The notes beneath the pieces are model-generated. The model was not told where the DNA came from, searched no databases, and saw only the letters and a program-made list of their open reading frames with translations. The position numbers were made by a program, and so were the translations under genes. 51,148 bases of DNA from Deltaproteobacteria bacterium (GTDB lineage Bacteria; Desulfobacterota; Desulfarculia; Adiutricales; Adiutricaceae): NCBI GenBank assembly GCA_031264185.1, contig JAISEL010000079.1:1-51148 (forward strand), read 5' to 3'. Within the stretch, counting starts at the first letter, position 1, and the number at the start of each line of letters is the position of its first letter. Shown piece after piece: positions 7,434-14,373 of the stretch.

Positions 7434-8639
7434 ATGTTGATTCAAAGCATTTGCCTGGAAAATTTTCTCAGCTTTGGCCCAGAAGGGACGTGGGTCCCTT
7501 TGGGGCAGTTGAATTTGCTGATCGGCCCCAATGGCTCAGGCAAGTCTAATTTTCTGGAAGCATTTGAGTTGTTACGTAATACTCCAGGTGAAATCACCAC
7601 CCCTATACGCCAAGGCGGCGGCATAGACGATTGGCTGTGGAAAAATGGAGGTGGAGCGGCACCTACCGCAACGCTTAGCGCTGTGATTGAATATCCCTCA
7701 GGTCGTCAGAGTTTGCGCTATGGGATATCATTTACGGCGGTGGCCCAACGCCTTGAATTGGTTGATGAATGGGTCGAAAACGATCATCAAAGGCCAGGTC
7801 ATAACGATGTCTATTTTTACTATCGATATGATGAAAATGGGCGGCCAGTAATCAATGTGCAAGAAAATAACTCTAATCTCGATCCAGAGTTACGCACTTC
7901 CCGCCGCTATCTCCAGCGTGAAGATGTGGCCCCAGACAAATCTATCCTGGCACAACGCCGCGACCCTGACCAGTTTCCGGAAATCACTTATTTAGGGACT
8001 ACTCTGGATAAGATAACCCTTTTCCGCGAGTGGAGTTTCGGCCGTTATACCGCCCCAAGGCTACCCCAAAGAGCCGACCTACCGAATAATGTACTTTTAT
8101 CAGATACCAGCAATTTAGGGTTGGTGCTCAACCGGTTGGACTTGGAACCTGATACCAAACTCCGGTTGCTGGAGGCCTTACGCCAGCTATATGAAGGCAT
8201 CGACGATTACCGCGTTGCCGTGAGCGGCGGCACCGTGCAGGTATTTTTCCTAGAAGGCCGTAAAACGATCCCCGCCACCCGCCTTTCGGACGGCACCCTG
8301 CGCTATCTGGCCCTTTTGGCCATTCTGCTGCACCCAACCCCGCCGCCTCTTATCTGTCTTGAAGAACCGGAATTAGGCCTGCACCCGGATATCATCCCCT
8401 CCCTGGCCCGGCTTTTGAAAGACGCCGCGACCAGAACCCAGTTGATCGTCACCACGCACTCCGATGCCTTGGTCGATGCTTTCACCGATACACCGGAAGT
8501 GGTGTTAGTATGTGAAAAGATCGAAGAACAAGGCACCACGCTTAAACGTCTGGACTCGGAAGACCTGGGACCCTGGCTGGAGAAATACCGGCTGGGTGGA
8601 TTATGGCTCAACGGAGATTTGGGAGGAGTGAGGTGGTAA
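7434..8639 (+). CDS. AAA/SMC-like ATPase of a defence locus (OLD/AriA type)
   Basis: A 401-aa ABC/SMC-type ATPase: Walker A GPNGSGKSN at residues 31-39, a long insert, then signature LSDGTLRYLAL, Walker B LICLEEPELGLHP and H-loop TTHSDALVDAF near the end. This is the AAA_21/AAA_15 architecture of OLD, GajA and PARIS AriA ATPases, without an attached nuclease domain. The ATG at 7434 is chosen because MLIQSICLENFLSFG is the usual N-terminus; the open frame extends upstream to 7305 only because the DUF6079 tail is fused in frame. The following DUF4276 gene overlaps by 7 bp, so the ATPase and its neighbour probably act together, possibly as a sensor with a TOPRIM-like effector. The two genes look intact. 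Confidence 0.85.
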   Translation: MLIQSICLENFLSFGPEGTWVPLGQLNLLIGPNGSGKSNFLEAFELLRNTPGEITTPIRQGGGIDDWLWKNGGGAAPTATLSAVIEYPSGRQSLRYGISFTAVAQRLELVDEWVENDHQRPGHNDVYFYYRYDENGRPVINVQENNSNLDPELRTSRRYLQREDVAPDKSILAQRRDPDQFPEITYLGTTLDKITLFREWSFGRYTAPRLPQRADLPNNVLLSDTSNLGLVLNRLDLEPDTKLRLLEALRQLYEGIDDYRVAVSGGTVQVFFLEGRKTIPATRLSDGTLRYLALLAILLHPTPPPLICLEEPELGLHPDIIPSLARLLKDAATRTQLIVTTHSDALVDAFTDTPEVVLVCEKIEEQGTTLKRLDSEDLGPWLEKYRLGGLWLNGDLGGVRW

Positions 8640-9256
8640 ACTTTAAACTCTTTGTCGAAGGTGGCGGCAATCACAACAGGAGTTTGTCGGTAATGTGCCG
8701 TGAAGGTTTCCGAAAATTCATCCAAAAATCTGGATACAGTGGTTCGATGCCCAAAATTGTGGCTTGTGGCGGACGTCAAATCGCTTATGAAAAATTTCAA
8801 AATGAGTCACAGCTGGGCAACGTAGCCTTCCTTTTGGTGGACAGTGAAGAATTGGTGGATGAAACGAACTGGGAAAAACCTTGGGCTCATCTGGCAGCCA
8901 GAGAAGGTGATAATTGGCAGAAACCGGAAAATGCCGAAGACAATTATTGTCATTTAATGGTTATCTGCATGGAAAGCTGGTTTCTGGCCGACAGAACGGC
9001 TTTGAAGGCATTCTTCGGCCAAGGGTTTAATGAAAAAGCCTTGCCCGCCGGTGAAACTCCGTTGGAATCCATTCCAAAGGACAAAATTTATTCCAGCCTG
9101 GAAAAAGCTTCGCACAACTGCAAGACAAAGAAAGTCTACGGTAAAAGCGAGCACTCCTTCAAGCTTTTAGGTCTTATCGATCCAGGCAAGGTGACGGCAG
9201 CCTCAAAATGGGCCAAACGATTTGTCAATGAACTGAAAGTGCGGAATAATGCTTAA
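8633..9256 (+). CDS. DUF4276 family protein (possible TOPRIM-like effector)
   Basis: A 207-aa protein starting at a GTG at 8633 (GGGAGGAG 5 bases upstream): (M)VNFKLFVEGGGNHNRSLSVM. The pattern fits DUF4276: an N-terminal VEG, then VAFLLVDSEELVD, then MVICMESWFLADRTALKAFF. The Glu of VEG and the Asp/Glu of VDSEE could form a TOPRIM-like metal site, as in OLD-family nucleases; this is inferred from motif order only. Its start overlaps the stop of the ATPase gene, and its own end overlaps the start of a methylase fragment (ATG at 9249), so all were one operon. An ATPase plus DUF4276 pair resembles two-gene systems such as PARIS, which uses DUF4435 instead. Confidence 0.8.
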   Translation: MVNFKLFVEGGGNHNRSLSVMCREGFRKFIQKSGYSGSMPKIVACGGRQIAYEKFQNESQLGNVAFLLVDSEELVDETNWEKPWAHLAAREGDNWQKPENAEDNYCHLMVICMESWFLADRTALKAFFGQGFNEKALPAGETPLESIPKDKIYSSLEKASHNCKTKKVYGKSEHSFKLLGLIDPGKVTAASKWAKRFVNELKVRNNA

Positions 9257-9458
9257 GAGAAACCAGGCCTCCTCAAGCCTGTTTGATGATGGTCCAGCTA
9301 TTTCAGCCAATTCAGGCCCAGTCACCTGTCTGGGCCTGACCTTTGAAAATGACGAGGTCCGCCGCGACCACTTTATGTTACCCCAGCGGATAATTTTGAG
9401 AATCTATTTTTTTCGGTGGTGCATGAATTTCATTGACAAGGGTGATTTTTTCTGTTGA
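9249..9458 (+). pseudogene. 5' fragment of a DNA methylase gene
   Basis: The ATG at 9249 overlaps the DUF4276 stop. Residues MLKRNQASSSLFDDGPAISA and then CLGLTFENDEVRRDHFM resemble the N-terminus of large site-specific methylases of phage-defence loci, which read CLGMTFE.DE.RR..F and continue with a DPPYY motif. Homology stops after DHFM at about 9375, exactly where TGTTACCCCAGCGGATAA begins, a sequence matching the terminal repeats of the miniature elements at 9573 and 13674. The remaining codons to 9458 are read through that insert. Confidence 0.6.
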
Positions 9459-9572
9459 ACTGAAGTCAGTCAGAAATTTTTCTCAATGAGGCTAACAACC
9501 CATGGTCGATCTCAGTCATTTTTCCTGCCGGAATCTGGAATGCCAGCTATTTAATAAAACTGGTTTCGGTAA
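9376..9572. other. Single element end and unassigned DNA
   Basis: Begins with TGTTACCCCAGCGGATAATT, an element end in the same orientation as the left end of the 93-bp element at 13674. No matching right end lies before 9573; the next one is at 9735-9754, so the end at 9376 may belong to a larger element or be a solo end. Confidence 0.45.
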
Positions 9573-9754
9573 TATTAACTCGGCGGATAATTATGATAGA
9601 TCAAATAGTCCTTATTATTTATAGATGATCACGGTATAATAATTCTTTAGCCATACTACAAATAGATTATAGAAATTGCATAATTTTTGAGTATGTTAAA
9701 GACTGAAGAAACAAGGGATAAACTCTTTTATCATAATTATCCGCCGGGGTAATA
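9573..9754. mobile_element. Miniature element, TATTAAC...GGTAATA, 182 bp
   Basis: Terminal inverted repeats of about 24 bp: left TATTAACTCGGCGGATAATT, right AATTATCCGCCGGGGTAATA. The interior is AT-rich with no open frame. The tips match the 93-bp element at 13674-13766, but the interior is about twice as long. An IS1-like transposase fragment starts 8 bp beyond the right end, which raises the possibility that this transposase family moves it. Confidence 0.7.
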
Positions 9755-9761
9755 TATAGCT

Positions 9762-10085
9762 GTACGCACTCGCTATGGGCCAAAACAACGAACTTTACTC
9801 TATTGCAAGGTATGTGGCAAAACATTTGTTGCTGCTTCAGGTACAGCTCTATCTGGATCTCATTTAGATACAGAAATTATCCATCAAATAATTCATCATG
9901 CGGCTGAAGGTGTCAGCGCAAGAGCAACATCAAGACTTTTAAATATCTCAAAAGAAACTGTTAATAATGTAATATATAGAGTAGATCTTTATTGCGCAAA
10001 TTTACTTTCTGAGATGATTAGTGGGTTAGAGTTCAATGAAATCCAATTAGACGAATTGTGGTCTTTTATAAAAAAAGGAATGTAA
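9762..10085 (+). pseudogene. IS1-like transposase fragment
   Basis: A frame of 107 codons without a start codon: VRTRYGPKQRTLLYCKVCGK (second half of a zinc ribbon), TFVAASGTALSGSHLDTEII, the helix-turn-helix region AEGVSARATSRLLNISKETV, and the start of the catalytic domain QLDELWSFIKK with its Asp/Glu pair. It then stops at a TAA at 10083. The family has the zinc ribbon, HTH and DELWSFV layout of IS1-like transposases. Both ends are missing: the zinc ribbon's first half is cut by the miniature element and the rest of the DDE domain is cut at the R1/R2 repeat. Confidence 0.75.
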
Positions 10086-10092
10086 AGTCCTT

Positions 10093-10215
10093 GATTTCGG
10101 GTCAAGGCTATGATAGAAATAATCGCTAAAAGCCCTGTGCCACATTGCTGTAAATTTTTACAGTGCTTTAAAAAAAAGCTAATAATTTCAAGTAGTTACT
10201 GGCAGAATGTCCGTT
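10093..10215. repeat. R1-R2 composite repeat, copy 2
   Basis: GATTTCGGGTCAAGGCTATG followed by AGAAATAATCGCTAAAAG and the 81-bp R2 unit (10135-10215), with GCTGTAAATTTTTACAG as the palindromic core. It lies at the junction of two transposase fragments: the IS1-like frame ends 8 bp before it and the IS1595 frame runs into its right side. Confidence 0.7.
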
Positions 10216-10676
10216 TCCTTCAAATCGGCACCTCTGCCAGGTTTTCCGCTTTCACGACCGCCAACATATGTTTCATCAACCTCAACAGTCCCGGATAGCT
10301 TCTCACGACCCGGTCTTACCATAGCTCTCCGAAGCTTATGAAGGAGGTTCCAAGTACTTTCATAGCTTATACCCAATAATCCGGTCAGACCTTTGGCGTT
10401 GGCGCCATATTTTTGGTTCACAATGAGCCAAACAGCCCTAAACCAGCACATCAAAGGAAGGTGTGTGTCCTGAAAAATAGTCCCCGCCAAGACCCGAGTT
10501 TGGCGCTTACAAACAGAACACTGGAAAATTGAGCCGGTACGCCACAATTTATGGTTGCCACAGGACGGACAACACAACCCATTGGGCCACCTTGCCTGAA
10601 TCAGGTAGCCCAGACAGGCATCTTCGGAGCTGAAAGTTCGCTCAAAATCAATCTGGGTGGCAGGAAAATTAGTCAT
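10188..10676 (-). pseudogene. IS1595-family transposase, 3' truncated
   Basis: Starts MTNFPATQIDFERTFSSEDA at 10676. It contains the zinc ribbon GLCCPSCGNHKLW...CSVCKRQTRVLAGTIFQDT, the helix-turn-helix GLTGLLGISYESTWNLLHKL, and the first catalytic segment TVEVDETYVGGRE, where the first DDE Asp lies. It then breaks after GKPGRGADLKE inside the R2 repeat, where the last codons are read from repeat DNA. The remaining DDE domain, about 130 residues, is gone, so it is inactive. Confidence 0.85.
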
Positions 10677-10767
10677 GCCAGAAATTGTAACCAATCCAAG
10701 TAACATGCGTCAAGTCGGAAATTTACCTATGCCAGCCCCTCAACATGCGTGAACCCGATACCCAGGT

Positions 10768-10956
10768 AATACTATTGAAGATGAACTTGATGCTATTCGC
10801 CTAGCCCTGTACGAGGAGACCAAACATATGGTTCCGTCTGAGAAGGTTGCCTATTTACGCCAACAAGCTCAGGAAATTAGCGACAAATATGGGTTCAAGC
10901 ATATTGCCAGAGCCACGCAAATTCCGAGAAAGATCATTTCGGAAAATTCAACATAA
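10768..10956 (+). pseudogene. Short antitoxin-like gene, copy 3, 5' truncated
   Basis: Reads NTIEDELDAIRLALYEETKH and then QQAQEISDKYGFKHIARATQ, ending at a TAA at 10954-10956. It lacks a start codon: the frame meets a TGA 18 bp upstream of Asn. It is more diverged from the intact copy than the one at 144, and its C-terminal half is the source-like version of the remnant at 3643-3714. It sits head-to-head with the downstream ends of an MNT/HEPN pair, as in copy A of the duplication. Confidence 0.65.
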
Positions 10957-11017
10957 TTTAGGGAATGGATATCTCAACTTCATGTCTCTTCTAGTAGAAA
11001 TAAAAAATTAATTTATT

Positions 11018-11326
11018 TTATTTTTTATAAACAGTAATACCTGTTAATAAAATATGATTTACAAAACCACTTGGGTCATCATTTATATCAACTAATATAG
11101 GTTCAATATGAAAATTAATTTCAAAAGTTAGACGCCAAAGTAATCCAGAAACTTTTAAATAATCATCATTAAAACCATTAAAAAAAACAGCGATATCTAT
11201 ATCACTATTTTCATGAGCTGTATTAGTAGCGTAAGATCCAAATAATACAATTTGATCTGGAGATAATATATTTAGAACTTTTTCAGTATATTGCTGAACA
11301 ATAATTAAAACCTTTTCTTTATCCAT
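11018..11326 (-). CDS. MNT-type nucleotidyltransferase, paralogue 2
   Basis: A 102-aa protein, MDKEKVLIIVQQYTEKVLNI, with GSYATNTAHENSDIDIAVFF (GS-x10-DxD intact) and HIEPILVD. It equals the copy at 3795-4103 in length and layout but is clearly diverged. It overlaps the upstream HEPN gene by 22 bp and likely acts as its antitoxin, modifying or masking it. Codon use is very AT-rich. Confidence 0.85.
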   Translation of the reverse strand: MDKEKVLIIVQQYTEKVLNILSPDQIVLFGSYATNTAHENSDIDIAVFFNGFNDDYLKVSGLLWRLTFEINFHIEPILVDINDDPSGFVNHILLTGITVYKK

Positions 11327-11751
11327 AATAAAAACCTTTCAGTCTTTTCACAGGTATCTTTACACTTTTCAGCGGTAAAAATTTTATAGATATCATTTTT
11401 TTGTTGTTGGTATCTTGCTTCAATTTGTAAAGGCATTAATTCAGTTAAAAAGGTTTTTTGTTCATTATCTAAATCAGAATAAAGACCAGCCATTACAGCT
11501 AAATCGGTTAAAGAATGAATTTTTGGTGGATATTTATTGGTTTTTATTGCTATAATGGATTTTATTGCTTTTTCTGTTGCTAAATGGCACATAAGACCAG
11601 CCAAAATGTATTCTTTTACCCGAGATACATTTTTAGCCGAAGCAAGATTTTTTTCTGCCGAAAAAAACCAGTATTTTTTTTGTTCATCTGTAAGTCCACC
11701 TGGTTTATCCTCAATGGGCCTATCTACTATATTGTCTTTATGGTTATCCAT
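11305..11751 (-). CDS. HEPN domain protein, paralogue 2
   Basis: A 148-aa HEPN protein with CHLATEKAIKSIIAIKTNKY, KIHSLTDLAVMAGLYSDLDN and ARYQQQKNDIYKIF. At the position where copy A has RYPSHKK this copy has RYQQQKN, so the conserved Pro and the His near the Arg are lost; if that His is catalytic, the toxin may be impaired. The N-terminal 20 residues are polar and variable, and an internal start is possible. Confidence 0.78.
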   Translation of the reverse strand: MDNHKDNIVDRPIEDKPGGLTDEQKKYWFFSAEKNLASAKNVSRVKEYILAGLMCHLATEKAIKSIIAIKTNKYPPKIHSLTDLAVMAGLYSDLDNEQKTFLTELMPLQIEARYQQQKNDIYKIFTAEKCKDTCEKTERFLLWIKKRF

Positions 11752-12026
11752 ATTTTAGCCTTTATAGCTATAAATCGCTCAATTGAGAAAATTTTTAGCT
11801 TAAATTTATTGTTATGGATATTTTGGTGCTTTCGCAAAAACCACCTGTTTTCGGAAGTTGAGTAAAAAAAGGCAATGATAATAGCTTGTTTTTCGATTCC
11901 TTCTGTTTTTTATCCAGTTTGAGTTTGGAAGGGAGAGAGGGAGGTAACCTTACTCCCTTGCGATCTATTCAATTTTATATGGCCTTTAGAAGAAAATCAA
12001 TATTTTTTAAATAATAAGAAGTGCTT

Positions 12027-12150
12027 GATTTCGAGCCAAGGCTATGATAGAAATTTTGGGTAAATTGTTCTGTGCCACATTGCTGTAATTTTTTACAGTG
12101 TTTTAAAAAAAAGCTAATAATTTCAAGTAGTTACTGGCAGAATGTCCGTT
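12027..12150. repeat. R1-R2 composite repeat, copy 3
   Basis: GATTTCGAGCCAAGGCTATG followed by R2 (12070-12150). It matches 10093-10215 closely, with a changed spacer between the two parts. After it, TTTCCGGCCTTCGGCACC vaguely echoes the broken transposase end beyond copy 2. Confidence 0.7.
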
Positions 12151-14373
12151 TCCGGCCTTCGGCACCAGCTGTAAAAAATATGAGTTAAGTGATTGTGCTA
12201 TTATTGCTTAACTTTTATTCAAATTTGATGTCTGGCTTGATAAAATGGAAATGGCCGTTTTTGGGCCTTATTCCATAAGTGTGTGCCATTGTGTGGTGGT
12301 GTAGTCGGCGGTTATGAAATCATTGCCCTATGAACAATACCCCGCAAATTAACTCTCAAAACCTTGTGTTCCATCTGATACATATATATAAACAGAGAAA
12401 TTTCTATTATTTTGGGGCAATTATCTCTGGTGAGCATCGAGAGAAGTTTAGGTGGAAAAATCGTGTCGCCTCAGAACTTCCTTACTGAGATAAGCCCTGA
12501 GAGTAATCAGGGAAAACCATACGGCGAAATTCAATGTCGATTTGAATATACTGAAGTTAGTTTAAAAGTCCTAAGATATTGGCTGAATTGTAATATACAA
12601 ATGAGGCTAGAATAAGATACGATTGTTTTGAGCCTTCGCTCCATATTTTGTTTTTAATAGAGGTGTCTAAATAGAATATTTGAACTATCATTCTGTTGAA
12701 AAATATAAATATATGCCATATACATTGTTAAATCAATATATTAAGTACTTATTTATATATATAGCATAAATTACATGTATCGCGAAATAATTATTATAAA
12801 TTGCCATTTTAGTTATCAAAATGCTTAATATTATATCGCCAAATATATTTAATTAGTCAACAATACACATGATAATTTATAGTTAAATGCTGGGAAAATA
12901 ACCTGATTAAATTACATTTTGATTGATCCTTCATTTAATGTAGCCGCTGTTTTTTCTATGGACATTACTACTTGAGCTGAAACTTTTACCAAAAAGTTAG
13001 GGAGTCCTGAAAAAAAAGCTTTTAGGGATACTTTGGGGTAAATGAAACGTTGCTGCGAGGGAACTTGTAAAAAACTGTGACTTAGGGATACGTGATAAAT
13101 TGTAACAGCAAGGACTGTATCGTGTATCATAAGATGCCAAAAATGATGGCCTCACGAAAAATCCTTTTTCTCTTTTTTAGAGGAGTGCATTTATAATTAT
13201 TTTATTATAACTATGTGAACTTAGAAATTTGAATTAGAAATTGTTACGTTCACCTATTTTCTGCCGCTATGTTTAAAATAGTGATGGGCAATAGAAATAC
13301 ATCGCTAGCCTTTAAGGTGATAACTCAACGTAACCGGTGATTCTGCTGAATGAATTGGCGTCGGTTGCGATTATTGTCACTGATACAAAAATTTGCTATC
13401 TGCTGAAATTAATAGAACAACACTAAAAGAAACCGCTAGATTAAAAGAAACCACTAACAAGGTAAGACACATACAATATACTACTTAGTCTGATTAATTA
13501 CCTGAATGAGCTGGTGTCTGATAAGTCAAATAATCATTAACTTACAGGTAAGCACAAAAATAGATTAGTTAACTTCATTAAGGAATTCATTATCGATTTA
13601 GACTAAATCACCGTACATGATCTGTACAATTATAACTACCTATCTCAATAGGTTAGCCTCTGAGAAATCAACTTATTACCCCGGCGGATAATTTTGATAC
13701 AAACAAATCACCATAAGGTAAAATCAATAAAGAAATAGATTATCATAATAATCCGCCGAGGTAATATTTCAAATTTCAAGATGCTTATTTCGTGTATGCC
13801 GTGTATGCATTGAACATGGGAGCGTAGCGCAAGACTGGCTTCACATTCAAATGACATGTTTCATGTTTCGTAAGTGTTGGTGAGACCTGTCATATATAGA
13901 ACGTCTACTCTTGCTTACGTGACGTCCGTTGTTTAATATTTAACTAAGGACTGTATTGAGGGTGAAGAAGGATATGTTTCAGCTTAAAAAGCAGGTTCGG
14001 TATAGCTCCCACAACAGTAGCCTTAAAATAAGTTATGAACAAGGGTGGTCAATATATACCGGTGCCTCTTGTTTGCTGAGGTGTTTAGCCTGAATCCAGT
14101 AGATTGTCTGCGTTGCGTGGCTGTTTTGTGGCCTTCAGATGCTCATTTTATCAAGCAAGGTAAAAGAAATTGATGTGCTTTGGCTTACTAGGTTTTCGTC
14201 AGGCCGCCAGTGGGAATCTCCTGTGCTGTGTCCCAAAGAGAGTTGTGCCTACGCCGTACGTCTTCATCGTCGGCTGAGTTAAGTTTTTTTTGATGCTTTT
14301 CTGGTGTGCCATTTCGCTTGTTCAACTCAATGGTTGATAATGGGCAGGTCTTTGAAAAGGGGCGATTTTTCTG
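12151..14373. other. 2.2 kb AT-rich stretch without recognised genes
   Basis: Two small frames (12412-12615, plus; 12912-13130, minus) show no motif or ribosome site and are not called genes. A direct repeat TAAAAGAAACCGCTA / TAAAAGAAACCACTA lies near 13421-13455. One miniature element is at 13674-13766. The last 500 bp before 14374 are richer in G+C and could carry the promoter of the membrane-protein genes, but no clear -35/-10 pair stands out. I found no tRNA, tmRNA, RNase P RNA or SRP RNA pattern. Confidence 0.5.
13674..13766. mobile_element. 93-bp miniature element, GGCGGATAAT type
   Basis: Terminal repeats: left TATTACCCCGGCGGATAATT, right AATAATCCGCCGAGGTAATA. The 45-bp AT-rich interior has no coding capacity. 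The tips match those at 9573-9754. It has the same length and outer TATTACC/GGTAATA tips as the element at 28155, whose interior differs. Confidence 0.75.

Larger units (their letters stand above)
10862..12032. repeat. Segmental duplication, copy B (MNT/HEPN segment)
   Basis: Partner of 3641-4819. It includes the second half of the short gene, MNT, HEPN and the tail with GTTTGAGTTTGGAAGGGAGA. Unlike copy A, it is followed directly by an R1-R2 repeat. Confidence 0.8.

Noticed and set aside
377-12150. R1 repeats as integron attC sites
   Set aside because: No RYYYAAC/GTTRRRY core pairs and no integrase gene in the window; spacing is irregular.
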